64,000 nucleotides of DNA. Origin: Argopecten irradians (Eukaryota; Mollusca; Bivalvia; Pectinida; Pectinidae). Where the stretch lies: assembly GCF_041381155.1 (NCBI RefSeq), contig NC_091145.1:39819882-39883881 (forward strand), written 5' to 3'. The notes below the pieces were generated by a model. The model saw only the letters and a list, made by a program, of their open reading frames with translations. It searched no databases and was not told the DNA's origin. Position numbers and translations under genes: made by a program. Shown in pieces: positions 47,766-58,600 of the stretch (positions are counted from its first letter, which is position 1; each line of letters begins with the position of its first letter).

Positions 47766-48165
47766 TTCACGATTATCATGAAGTTGATTATCTTTTACAT
47801 TAAATTATCATTCTTCAAAAATGAATTGTCATAAGAACTATGACAGCTAACTGTGAACAGAACAATTCGTCAACATACCGGCTTCACACCATCGGCACAT
47901 TATTGTTTAACTCAAAATAATAATGAATTAATTGTCTTGCTATGTCATATAAACAAATGAATCTTTTAAGATACATTTTTTAAGATAGTACGTAGAATCC
48001 CTTGATTGATATTTTTAGTCTAGATCATGTGTACTGTTCAACGTTTCAACATTATATGCATACATGAACGTTTAAGGAAATGCACCACGCAGCGGAAAAT
48101 TGTCTAAAATAAAGTACGAAAATGTCAAAAAGACATGTTTGCCCCCGTCCTGGGAAACGGGGAGG

Positions 48166-48255
48166 CAATTGCCCCCCCCCCCCCCTGACCCCCTTCAACC
48201 TCGACCCCCACCTTCCACTCACCCCACCCCCACCCCCACCCCCACCCCCCTGCTT
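48166..48255. repeat. C-rich low-complexity run
   Basis: Long C runs interrupted by TGA, TT and ACCCC blocks; the complementary strand is G-rich with several G-runs and could form quadruplex structure. An open frame through it (48100-48333) is not a gene. Confidence 0.8.
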
Positions 48256-48544
48256 CCTACGCCCCTGTATCTACATTGCCAAGTAAAACAGCATACGTTC
48301 TGTGAAGCTTTAGAGTATTTGATGAAAATATGACAAAAAGTGAGAGGTATTTTCACCCGTTAACTATGTATATATTATACATGAATACAGGTGTGCATGT
48401 ACATTATTAAGCAAATATAGGTCTACAATGTAAGGTATATTTTTGCTTTGAATACATAAAAGTACACATAAAATTTAGATATATAGTTAGGCTGATTGTT
48501 TTAAGTAAATCAGATGGAAAAAAAAAGTTATATAACTAGTGACA

Positions 48545-48850
48545 TGTAGGGGAATGTCCATTAGAGGATAGAGACTATAACTACAGTTGGGAGCATCTAA
48601 ACTTGGTAGTGAAGTGCACTGGAGTGCACAAGTAAAGTTAACTCGGTAGGTATATATAGGAAATGTCCATTAGACGGATAGACACTTTAAATAAGGATAT
48701 ATAGGGAATCTCCATTAGACGGATATATATTATAGCTAGGGCTATATAAAGGAATGTCCATTAGACGGATAAAGACTATAACTAGAGATATATAGGGAAT
48801 GCCCATTAGACGGATAGACATTATAACTACATGTAAGGATATACAATGTA
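48545..48850. repeat. Degenerate ~46-bp tandem repeat
   Basis: GGAATGTCCATTAGACGGAT recurs near 48551, 48662, 48705, 48751 and 48797 with TATATAGG and ACTATAACTA between. A lone ATGTCCATTAGACAGAT lies at 49248. Confidence 0.8.
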
Positions 48851-48901
48851 TACGGAATGTCAAATATTGATATAATGATAAAAGAAATACACGTACTTAC
48901 T

Positions 48902-49020
48902 TAGTCCGCTAAACATGCCTATATTATTAGTTTTTCCCCATTTTTTCCTTATTATAAAGTCTATGTATTAGGCCAATTTTTTTTAAAAGCCTAATAATAT
49001 TGGCAAGGTTTAGCGGAATA
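48902..49020. mobile_element. Short relative of the 593-bp TIR element
   Basis: Ends TAGTCCGCTAAACATGCC and GGCAAGGTTTAGCGGAATA match the termini of 44343-44935, with the inner AAAAGCCTAATAATAT motif. Only about 119 bp remain, so nearly all internal sequence is lost. I see no clear target duplication. Confidence 0.75.
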
Positions 49021-49739
49021 GTACATAATATCATGACAAATGAAAATAAAATAATGGTAGAAGCAAGTATCAAACCATATAATATAATGAAAACCCTTCT
49101 TTATGGCTATAAAAACCTGTACAGTATAGGAGTATTTACACTTAGAAACTCTTCACAAAACTTTTGCATACATTTCAACGTTTATTAGATTAACACAGTA
49201 ATCAGGAACCTGTAGTCGATAAATTTGTGTTTTCAGTCGATAGTAGATATGTCCATTAGACAGATGAGATTTCCTTCGATCGGATGTTTGGAATGTTCAC
49301 GCGTCGCGCATGCACATAGGGCTTGTTTACACTCGCCGAAAGATAATAATATGAAATAGTGACTAGGTCGTTCCTATTTATTTTCAGTTTTTCTCCATTT
49401 TGAACAAAATTGTTATACAAACTTTTAAATATTGTTATTAACACAAAGTACACAACTTTTACAATTAATTTTAGTCCTATAATTATTTTTATCTTTTATT
49501 ACATGATTTTTTTAGCGATTTAGTCCCCTTAATGCAAACTAAATGTATCGTGTTGATTATCTTGTTAAAAAACTAAGAGAAGGGAGATCACTCTAGTCGT
49601 GTATATAGTATAGGCACAGATAAACAGAAAGATTATAATGATTTGTAATATATCTATATACAAATAGATAGTATAACCCAGTCATATATACATGCTCATG
49701 TATAAAAATATCTCGATTAGTCTTATTACTTCCCCCAGA

Positions 49740-51245
49740 ACATTGTTTGGTGTAAATCTAAAGATATGAAGATGAAGTACTTTCGCTTTGCTGTTCCGGT
49801 AAACATGTCTCTGTCTCAGATCAAACAACACACCAACATATAAACACTGTAACCTACCTCTCAATCAACTTAAATGTTATCATAACACATTAGAATACAT
49901 AGAGTCCATCTTCCCCGCTAATACCAGTCGATCACCAAAGGGTGGCGTGTGAGTATCGTACACATGTAAACCGCTAATTTGTTTCCTGGTCTATCAAATG
50001 ACATGCGCTGTCCCAGTTGATAGAGTCTTACACAAGTCCTTTCCGGTCGGGTAAATAATTGTCGCTGCATGTATGTGTGCTATTGGAGCACTGCCGCAAT
50101 GAATTACTCGGAAATGTTCTTTTCAGGTTTCAAATTAATCTTTGCATTTAGATGCATGTATTTATTAACAGATAAAAGTTGTTCGTAATATCTACCTTAC
50201 TGTTCACAATATATAAATTCCGTAATATGTAGCATCGCTATGGAACGATGCCGTACTTGTAGAACAACACACATTGTCTGACTGTGATTTGAATCTATCA
50301 TACGTTACCTAGATAGAAGGGGATATATAACTGGTCCGATATCTAATGTACACTAACAGAGGTGCACATGTATATCTAAAGACGACATCATTATCAGTCT
50401 AAAAGTCTTCAGAAGTACAATACTGCCGTCATAATTGCCCAAATTCTCCTTACCATTATACCTTAATTCATTTGTGTCATGATGAATCATTACAAATATC
50501 CCATATGTCCACACATATATATACATATGCATGTGATACTTAAAGGCCCACTACCTTTCCGGAGCAAAATTTAAAGGTTTCTTAAAAACATTAATAACAA
50601 AAGAAAATATATATCGATGGCTTAAGATGAGGTTACAACACCAAACATATGCAAGATTTTCTGTCTAATGTACGATAACAGCGGAGATTCATTTCGCTGT
50701 TTTGCCGTCTGGCGCAGTGATAGTCAACTAGGACGACGGCGGGAAACATAAAACGACCCGCGTTATGAAAATTAACATTTTTTAAGCTAATTAAACAGTT
50801 CTGAAGGTGATGATAAGTGTTCTAGAAAACGTATAGTTAATAACTTCTGCGACTCTACAAAATTATTGATCTCGTTTTACTTTGCTATTTTAAAAATTAA
50901 AAGCCGTTTCGGAAAGGTAGTGGCCCTTTAACATTTCAATGTGAGTTATGCAACTCCATGTTTAGATATTTCTGTGATATTTCCAGTCGTTGGGGAGGGG
51001 GGGGGGTTGTGAACCCAAGGCCGGTTTTCGAGACTATAATAACATATATCAAATTGTTGGTGGTTGGATGATGTGTAATAATGGCGATTTTCAAGGATTG
51101 GGTCAAATAAGAAATCAATCATGCGGATGATTTTAACCAAGAAGAGCAACTAACCAACGACGTTGTTGACATACCTTTATGACAAAAAATGACGAGAAAA
51201 GTTATCTTAACTTCTTCATAAACTTTATTATCTACTGTAATTATC
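49740..51245. repeat. Duplicated block, left copy
   Basis: Segments at 49755-49990 (TGAAGTACTTTCGCTTTG, CATGTCTCTGTCTCAGAT, ACACCAACATATAAACACT) and 51155-51240 match 53535-53755 and 54590-54660 in the same order and orientation. The right copy lies directly upstream of CRADD-like locus 2, so this block looks like the upstream flank of a further, now missing, copy. It contains the TIR element 50544-50927, which the right copy lacks. Confidence 0.75.
50544..50927 (+). mobile_element. 384-bp TIR element with TTAA target duplication
   Basis: AGGCCCACTACCTTTCCGG at the left and its inverted form (CGGAAAGGTAGTGGCCCT) at the right are flanked by TTAA at 50540-50543 and 50928-50931. No coding capacity. 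The older copy at 47168-47765 belongs to the same family in reverse orientation. Confidence 0.82.
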
Positions 51246-51940
51246 TTTCCAAACATTTCGTATTCATCTTTTTCAACATTCTTTATTCAATCTTTTCCCA
51301 ACAATTTGCTTAAATCTTTTTCAACATTTTGTAGTTATTTTTTTCCAACATTTTGTATCTATTTGTTTCAACATTTGTAACAAATTTCATACTACTTTTT
51401 TCGATGCTCCTTCTACAAATGTCAGTCAGGTAAGTTTAGAATTAATACAAAATCTTAGTACCCAGATATAAAACACTATAGTAATCGAAAACAAATATCA
51501 TATTCGGTCATTATGATTCTGATTATAGTTTCGTTTTTGTACACCAAATATTACACAAAAGAATCTTAGTTTGATGACAAATATTAGACAATATTAACAA
51601 ATATGAAAGTTTCATAAGAAAGTCAACTTTCGGATTTCTAACAAATTAAATCATTAAATGTTTCGTGAAACAGTAACTGATATTGTGTTACACAAAGTCA
51701 TAAACGGACTTCAGACAGGCAACAGTTAAAACGTGTGATAGGTTAGAAATACCTTGGTATTACTTGTACTATAAACTTAATCATGCTTATTTTACAAGAG
51801 ATTATCCCCATAGACAGCCAGTATCGTTTGTACATTTCTGATCTATCGGCTTTACTTAACCAACAGAGTGACAAGAAGGAAGGATTAAACAGAATGCATT
51901 TGTACATGTCCTTCAACCAATTTTGTCTCCAACGTCTAAA

Positions 51941-52275
51941 TCAGTCCCCGTTAATTTGCGTTATGTAACTGTTGACTCCTTCTACGTTGATACCAACACC
52001 ACAATCCACCGCATCGTTGAACTTGTCCATAAGCATACCCAGTGTGGCATTAGTTCCCATTATAGTTTTCCATCGGAACAAAATGTACATCATCTGAGTA
52101 CCAGTATCGCTGTGCGTGATTTCTATCGTCTCCACATCTTTTTGAGGAACATCCAAGCATGTTGCCCATGTCAGCATTCCCTTGGGAGAAACTTCAGCAG
52201 ACAGGTTCTTCAACTGCTTTTCTGTCAAGAGTACTTGCCGTTTGTGTCCAGGCGTTGGAAAACGATGTAACTCTA
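51941..52275 (-). CDS. CRADD-like locus 2, death-domain exon
   Basis: After acceptor AATTTCTTTTCAG an open 335-nt exon encodes a death domain clearly related to gene 1: NLSAEVSPKGMLTWATCLDV, DVETIEI, TQMMYILFRWKT, ATLGMLMDKFNDAV; it stops with TGA at 51943-51941. The phase of the acceptor (one base needed from the preceding exon) is the same as in gene 1. The partner CARD exon upstream is decayed, so the locus is either a pseudogene or a gene using another first exon. The open frame of about 110 codons without any stop argues for recent decay or remaining constraint. Confidence 0.7.
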
Positions 52276-52867
52276 CTGAAAAGAAATTGTGACATTATTT
52301 GAGGCATTGAATAGCGACCGTAGTCGTTTTAATTGATTAAAATACATAACAGTTTCTGTGTGAAATATCAATATAACATTACAACAATGATATATATCAT
52401 ATTATTTATGAAATAAATGTATTATAGTAAAATTTAATGTATAGTTAATTAAATACAGTTAGTTAATGGAGGCAACGGTTTTTTTCTATTTCCATAGATA
52501 GATATTATAGTTTGATTACTGTTCAGTACCACTATAATTGATCCGCCTTGTACCTACATGTACAATGTAGTGACTTCTCATGTAATAGCTTAGTAGTTTT
52601 GCATGTGTTACAAATTTTAATGAAATCCCATATGAGATCACAAAGGCTTTGAGTACATTAATAATCCATCTCGGGAAAGGGGTGTTGAAGTTAAAACGTA
52701 TTTATAAGCTCAGCATTTTGCAAAATGTAATAGTAACATTAAGTACCAATCAAAACCTGTTCTCGATCTATATGGGGGATGGCTGTGAATCTGAAATTAA
52801 AGTCAACGGGCACTAAAATAGACATGTATAGTGAAACAGTGACCTTGGTCTGATGGTTGACCTTGGT

Positions 52868-53106
52868 CTGATAATGAAACTGGAGGTAGACCGCTGTCCA
52901 TTGTGTCCAGAACTCCGTAATTACCGTGTTTTGTCAATAGTCAGGAACCATCAATATCATTTACCAGATATTGAAGACGTTTTGTATTTTGTTCACTCCG
53001 AAAGTTTATTTTCAGTATCACTGATGCTGTGACGGTCTATATCATTGATGGCCTCTATATGCGTCAGTACATTAAGGTGACATCTGTACTACCCATCTTC
53101 ATGATT
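52868..53106 (-). pseudogene. Decayed CARD exon of CRADD-like locus 2
   Basis: The segment aligns by eye with the CARD exon of gene 1: acceptor and start (ATTACAG, ATCATGAAGATGG), AATAAACTTTCGGAGTG, GATGGTTCC and GTCTACCTCCAG at the end. It is shorter by about 60 bases, reaches a TGA after 12 codons and has further stops and indels. No 59-bp array follows it. Confidence 0.75.
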
Positions 53107-53534
53107 CTGTAATAAATTTTAAACAATGTAAATTTTTGTCAAAATCTAAATTGACAATTTTGGTAATACCGTATATATCATTTTTATAATTCCGAGGAAG
53201 GAATAAGATAAAATAGCATATGTAAGACGATTGGGTTAAAATGTATAGTCTAATATTCTCTATAGTGTTTCTGTCAACTGCATGAACGATAAGAGTGACC
53301 TCCCTTCCCTTTATGTTTAATTTTATAGGAATAAAAAGATGTTTGCAAACTCTGTGAACCGCGGTTTCTCACAATTTGCAAACAGTGGTTTTCCTGCAGG
53401 TGCATAGATTTTGGAGTTCCTAGAATGTCCGACAGATCCTAATATATCCAGAATCCAGAATATATCTGAGTAATTCTAAATACAAGAGTTCTAGACTGCT
53501 ATTTTGTTTGATGGAAATCTAAAGGTATTAGGGT

Positions 53535-54660
53535 GAAGTACTTTCGCTTTGTTGTTCCGGAAATACACTGTACATGTCTCTGTCTCAGATAAAACAACAC
53601 ACCAACATATAAACACTTTAACCTACCTCTCAATCAATTAAAATGTTATCATAACCCATTAGATAGAGTCCACTTTTCCTGCTGCACCGAATGGGGGCGT
53701 ATGCATTGTACACATGTATATGCGGCTAATTTGTTTCCTGGTTAGTCTTGCACAAGTCAATTAATTATGAGGTTTATACTTAAAAAATTACCAGCGTAGA
53801 CTGGCCAGCAGATCCCAACTTCTCCCCTACTTTGACACTCAGGCAGACATGTTGCAAAGATAAAATTATCAAGCAAATCTTCAGTGATCATTTTGATATT
53901 CTAGACACTGATGGCCAGTCTAAAAGTATTAAGCTATCCTAATCAGTATCGTCGCCGTTTACCCATATCAGCCTATAGCCTACACTACGTTATGGTCTGA
54001 TACGGAGGGTAGTAGAGTTTAGACACTGGGTTTCCGAGGGTGAATCCTTATACATGTATATCTTTATTAGTCATATTCCGTTATCCATATATGTGAAATT
54101 TGACATTTAAATGCATGTGCATTTTTGTGAATTGGCAATCGTTGATCGGTGACTGAGGCTATGATTATATCACGTCTGCTAAGTAAATTAAATTAAATCA
54201 AGGATTGAATAGTATCACCAAATAATTCAATTTTGCTTGTTACGAACATTTGCATTGGCTTAAAAATTTACTTTATCCTCCCATAAAGGAAAAAATGACG
54301 TCGCCGTTTGTAACGTTGCTTCTGATTGACTGAGATGACGGCGTTATGATTTCATAGACAAAAGAGTCCCAAAAGGAATTTTGAATATTGAAGATATTGT
54401 CTTTAGCAAATTGAATTATAAGTATTAATTTGAATAGATTTTTTATGCTATGGAGATATAACACAAATATCTGAGTGTACTCTCATCATAAACCGCTTCG
54501 CGGTTTATTTAGAGTACACTCAGATTTTTATGTTATATCTCCATAGCATAAAAAATCTATTCAAATTAATCCTTAAATAAATTAGCTAGCCGACGACGAT
54601 GTTGGCATACTCTATGACAGACAAAGATAAGAAAGTTATCTCATTAATGAAGTTTTCATC
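53535..54660. repeat. Duplicated block, right copy (upstream of CRADD-like locus 2)
   Basis: Counterpart of 49740-51245. Shared stretches are about 230 bp at the left and 70-80 bp at the right, with point differences and indels; the middle has diverged or been replaced, partly by the fold-back element at 54424-54570. Confidence 0.7.
54424..54570. repeat. 147-bp near-perfect hairpin (fold-back element)
   Basis: The left arm (ATTAATTTGAATAGATTTTT, ATGCTATGGAGATATAACA, CTGAGTGTACTCT, AAACCGC) and its reverse complement meet at a three-base loop TTC at 54497-54499. The arms are about 70 bp with only a few mismatches. No protein. Fold-back elements of this form occur in many animals; the family is not recognised. 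Confidence 0.88.
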
Positions 54661-55303
54661 AGTTTTAAGTATTATGATATAAAACACATACACTAAATTC
54701 ATTACGTATAGTATTTGTTTTTATTTTATTTTATTTTTTTTCTTAAATATTATAAAAAAGACAACATGAACAGGACAGTGTTATTGTGTTCCAGTTTATG
54801 AGATATACCTCACTTCTAATGATATATTTTTTTGTAAAATCATTAAACAATACTAGGAAATATATAGTTACATATTGATATACTATTCATTGTCATATAT
54901 GTTTAGTTATATTTTTTGTTTTGTTATTCCGATCACTTACGACCTATCGTAAGTCAATACTTACTAATAAGTAAGCACATATGTAGCTTGTATCGCCGGA
55001 AACATAAATGTATATATATGGTTCTTATTGTATAAATCCTTACTTAATTTTTTTTGTCTAAAGTTCGATCCTATATGCTATCTGGTGATAACTACATTAA
55101 TTCTTATCCAATAAGTATAAATGATTGATTTCTGTTATGATGTATGAATTTGAAATGTTATAAAAAGATTCCTTGTTTGGATTCTTCAATTCTAAACTTA
55201 TGAATAATAGATCTACTATGTCAAGAACAATTTGGTACTGAATCTTACTTCCACGTGTATTTATTTATTTATTTACAATATATACTGCTGTCAATATTAA
55301 GCC

Positions 55304-55311
55304 CCGCCTCC
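55304..55311 (+). promoter_or_regulatory. Candidate GC box upstream of THNSL1
   Basis: A CCCCGCCT motif, unusual in this AT-rich region, lies about 165 bp upstream of the THNSL1 start codon. Position and sequence suit an Sp1-type element; nothing more supports it. Confidence 0.3.
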
Positions 55312-55472
55312 TACTGATAAGAATCCGACCCGGATTTTAAACTACATGTAGGCCGTCATTTTTAACAAAACTAAAAGTTATCGCTATAAGACGATTTTCT
55401 TATGGCGGTTTCCTTTGTATTGCGGTAGCGCAGTACAACGATTTACCACTTGACATTTACCTAATCGTTTTG

Positions 55473-55613
55473 ATGAACATAATGAAAATGTACGGAGCGA
55501 TCCGTAGAATATGTAATTTTAGGTTTCAGCAAACTGGTCGTACATGTACATTATTGACACCAGCCAAGCTGACCAGGATAGCAAGCTGTTCGATAGTGAC
55601 TGGAAACCAACAG
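55473..55613 (+). CDS. THNSL1: THNSL1 exon 1 (start, presequence)
   Basis: 141 nt, 47 codons, donor CAACAG|GTAGGT. Start chosen at the first ATG of the frame; ATGs at 55482 and 55488 are alternatives a few residues further. Assignment as exon 1 rests on the basic N terminus, the phase and the position; the sequence itself is not conserved. Confidence 0.7.
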
Positions 55614-58600
55614 GTAGGTAAAGTCAGCTATGTGTCACTGTCCTCTGTTCAATGTCTATTTATAGACCATTGTTATGCTTTTAATGTACACCGGATTTAG
55701 CTACTTCCACTGTCTTGGTGCATTTAAATTCTGTAAATATCATTGAGGTAATACATGTAGTTATTTGATGCTTTAGTGCTAGCTCAACGTACATCCAAAA
55801 ATGACGCCAACGAGGTCGACCGTAGCTATAGGCCTACAGAAATGTACTTACAAACAATTAGTTGTCAACACAAACATGTGGATATATATACACATGTACA
55901 TCACTTTTCAGCTGGAGGAGTAACGTATTTTTAGCCCACCATCAACAGATGGTGGGCTATTCAAATCGCTTTTTGTCCGTGGTCCGTCGTCCGTCCTTCT
56001 GTCCGTCCTTCTGTCCGTCCGTCCTTCCGTCCTTCCGTCCGTTAACAATTCTTGTTACCGCTATTTCTCAGAAAGTACAGAAGGGATGTTTCTCAAATTT
56101 CATATGTAGGTTCCCCTAGGGCCCTAGTTGTGCATATTGTATTTTGGGACCAATCGGTCGACATAATGGCCGCCAGGCAGCCATCTTGGATTTTGATAGT
56201 TAAAGTTTGTTACTGCTATTTCTCAGATTGTATTGAAAGGATCTTTCTCAAATTTCACATGTAAGTTCCCCTAGGGGCCTAGTTGTGCATATTGCATTTT
56301 GGGACCAATCGGTCAACAAAATGGCCGTCAGGCAGCCATCTTTGATTTTGATAGTTAAAGTTTGTTACCGCTATTTCTCAGAATGTATTGAAGGGATCTT
56401 TCTCAAATTTCACATGTAAGTTCCCCTAGGGGCCTAGTTGTGCATATTGCATTTTGGGACCAATCGGTCAACAAAATGGCCGTCAGGCAGCCATCTTTGA
56501 TTTTGATAGTTAAAGTTTGTTACCGCTATTTCTCAGAATGTATTGAAGGGATCTTTCTCAAATTTTACATGTAAGTTCCCCTAGGGGCCTAGTTGTGCAT
56601 ATTGCATTTTTGGACCAAGCGGTTAACAAGATGGCCGACAGGCCGCCATCTTGGATTTTGATAATTTAAAGTTTGTTACCACTATTTCTCAGAAAGTACC
56701 GAAAGAATTTTTCTCAAATTTCATGTACAGGTTTGCCTAGGGCCCTAGTTGTGCATATTGCATTTTGGGACAGATCGATAAACAAGATGGCCGACAGGCC
56801 GCCATCTTGGATTTTGACAATTGAAGTTTTTTACAGCTATTTCTCAGAAAGCACTAAGGGATCTGTCTCAAATTGCATGTGCAGGTTCCCCTAGGGGCCT
56901 AGTTGGGCTTATTGCATTTTGGGACCGATTGATGAACAAGATGGCCTTGGATTTTGATAGTTAAAGCTTGTTACCATTATTTCTCAGAAAGTACTCAAGG
57001 GATCTGTATCAAATTGCATGTGCAGGTTCCCCTAGGGGTCTAGTTGTGCATATTGCATTTTCGGACGGACCAGTGAACAAGATAGCCGACAGGACGCCAT
57101 CTTGGATTTTGATAGTTGAAGCTTGTTACCACTATTTCTTAGAAAGTTCTGAAGGGATCTGTCTCAAATTTTATGTGCAGGTTCCCCTAGGTCCCAGGTT
57201 ATGCATATTGCATTTTGGTAGTGATCGGTGAACAAGATGGCCGACAGGACGCCATCTTGGATTTTGACAATTGAAGTTTTTTTCCGCTATGTCTAAGAAT
57301 GTACTGAAGTAATCTGTCTCTAATTGTATGTGCAGGTTCTTCTAGGGGTCTAGTTGTGCATATTGCATTTTAGGACCGTTCGGTGAATAAGATGGCCGAC
57401 AGGACGCCATCTTGGATTTTGATAATTGAAGTTTGTTACTGTTATATATCTCAGAAAGTAGTCAAAGGATCTTTCTCAAATTTCATCTGTAGTAATATGT
57501 AGTAAAAGCTTGAAAAGCAGAGAAAATATCCCTCTTTCCTTTGTCAGACAAATATCGTTCTTAGGTGGGCGCCAAGATCCCTCTGGGATCTCTTGTTAAT
57601 GTAAAAATGTTTAAGTGAATCTTACACGGGTCTATCAAGTAAACAGGGATATCAAATTCCTAACAGAAATGAAGAAAATAAACCTGTAGTTAATGCCAAC
57701 GGATGTGTATGAAATATGTAGCATGAATATTGCATGCAAGTGAAGTTTCTGATTTAGTCATTTCATTTATACATAAATATGTTGTTACATGAACGAATAA
57801 CAGAAATGAGAAACCAGCAGCTAAATTCAAAACACAATTTAATTACATATAAAATATTATACAGAGATGGTTTACAATATCTAACGTAATTGGTGGTGGT
57901 ACAAGAGTAATACCAAAGTGTTACTTATCTGTATGCGAATGTCCTGGTATAATCCTTGATCCTTCCAGGTTTCAAATTAACAATAATCACAAATCCAGGA
58001 GGAAAATGAATGTCCACAGATGATTTTTAAAGTTCTAGGCAATATGAATAAATCCACACAAAGTGTTGTAATAATCCACAGATAAAGTCACAATAGCTCT
58101 CCCAATAGAATCTAATATGGCACTGTACAATTCTTGATATGTCTCATTACAGGTCTCATTACAGTTCTGATTAGCTTTGGACAGTTGGAGTATATATAGC
58201 TAAACCCTAATTCAAGAATATTGGAGAACCTTCTACTTCTAGAAATATCTAACTAAAAACAGTAAACAAATAAACACACAGAACTTTCTGGAAATAGATC
58301 ATTCTAGATCTCTACTTATAATCAACATGTTTACAAACATATTTGTTTATACATGATAATATTCTAGAAAGTTCTATAACCTAGATTAATGATATGACCT
58401 TTATAGGATGTATTGATAATAAAGCTGTAGGAGTTATCTCCCTTATCTCATAACTACATGTATTTAGTGTCATACATAACACACCCCTCCTTAAAGAAAA
58501 GAAAGTTTTCTTGAAAAGGAAACTTTCTTGACATATCAAGTAATATTTAAATCCTTGATAAAGCATCAGCTAGAATATTGTCTTTCCCTTTGATATGTTT

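Noticed and set aside
48100..48333. Proline-rich open frame
   Set aside because: It is created by a C-rich low-complexity run; no conserved sequence.
56052..57231. Repeated open frames beginning MLPLFLRKY
   Set aside because: They recur once per ~156-bp core unit of the Helentron-like element in shifting frames with stops between; no domain.
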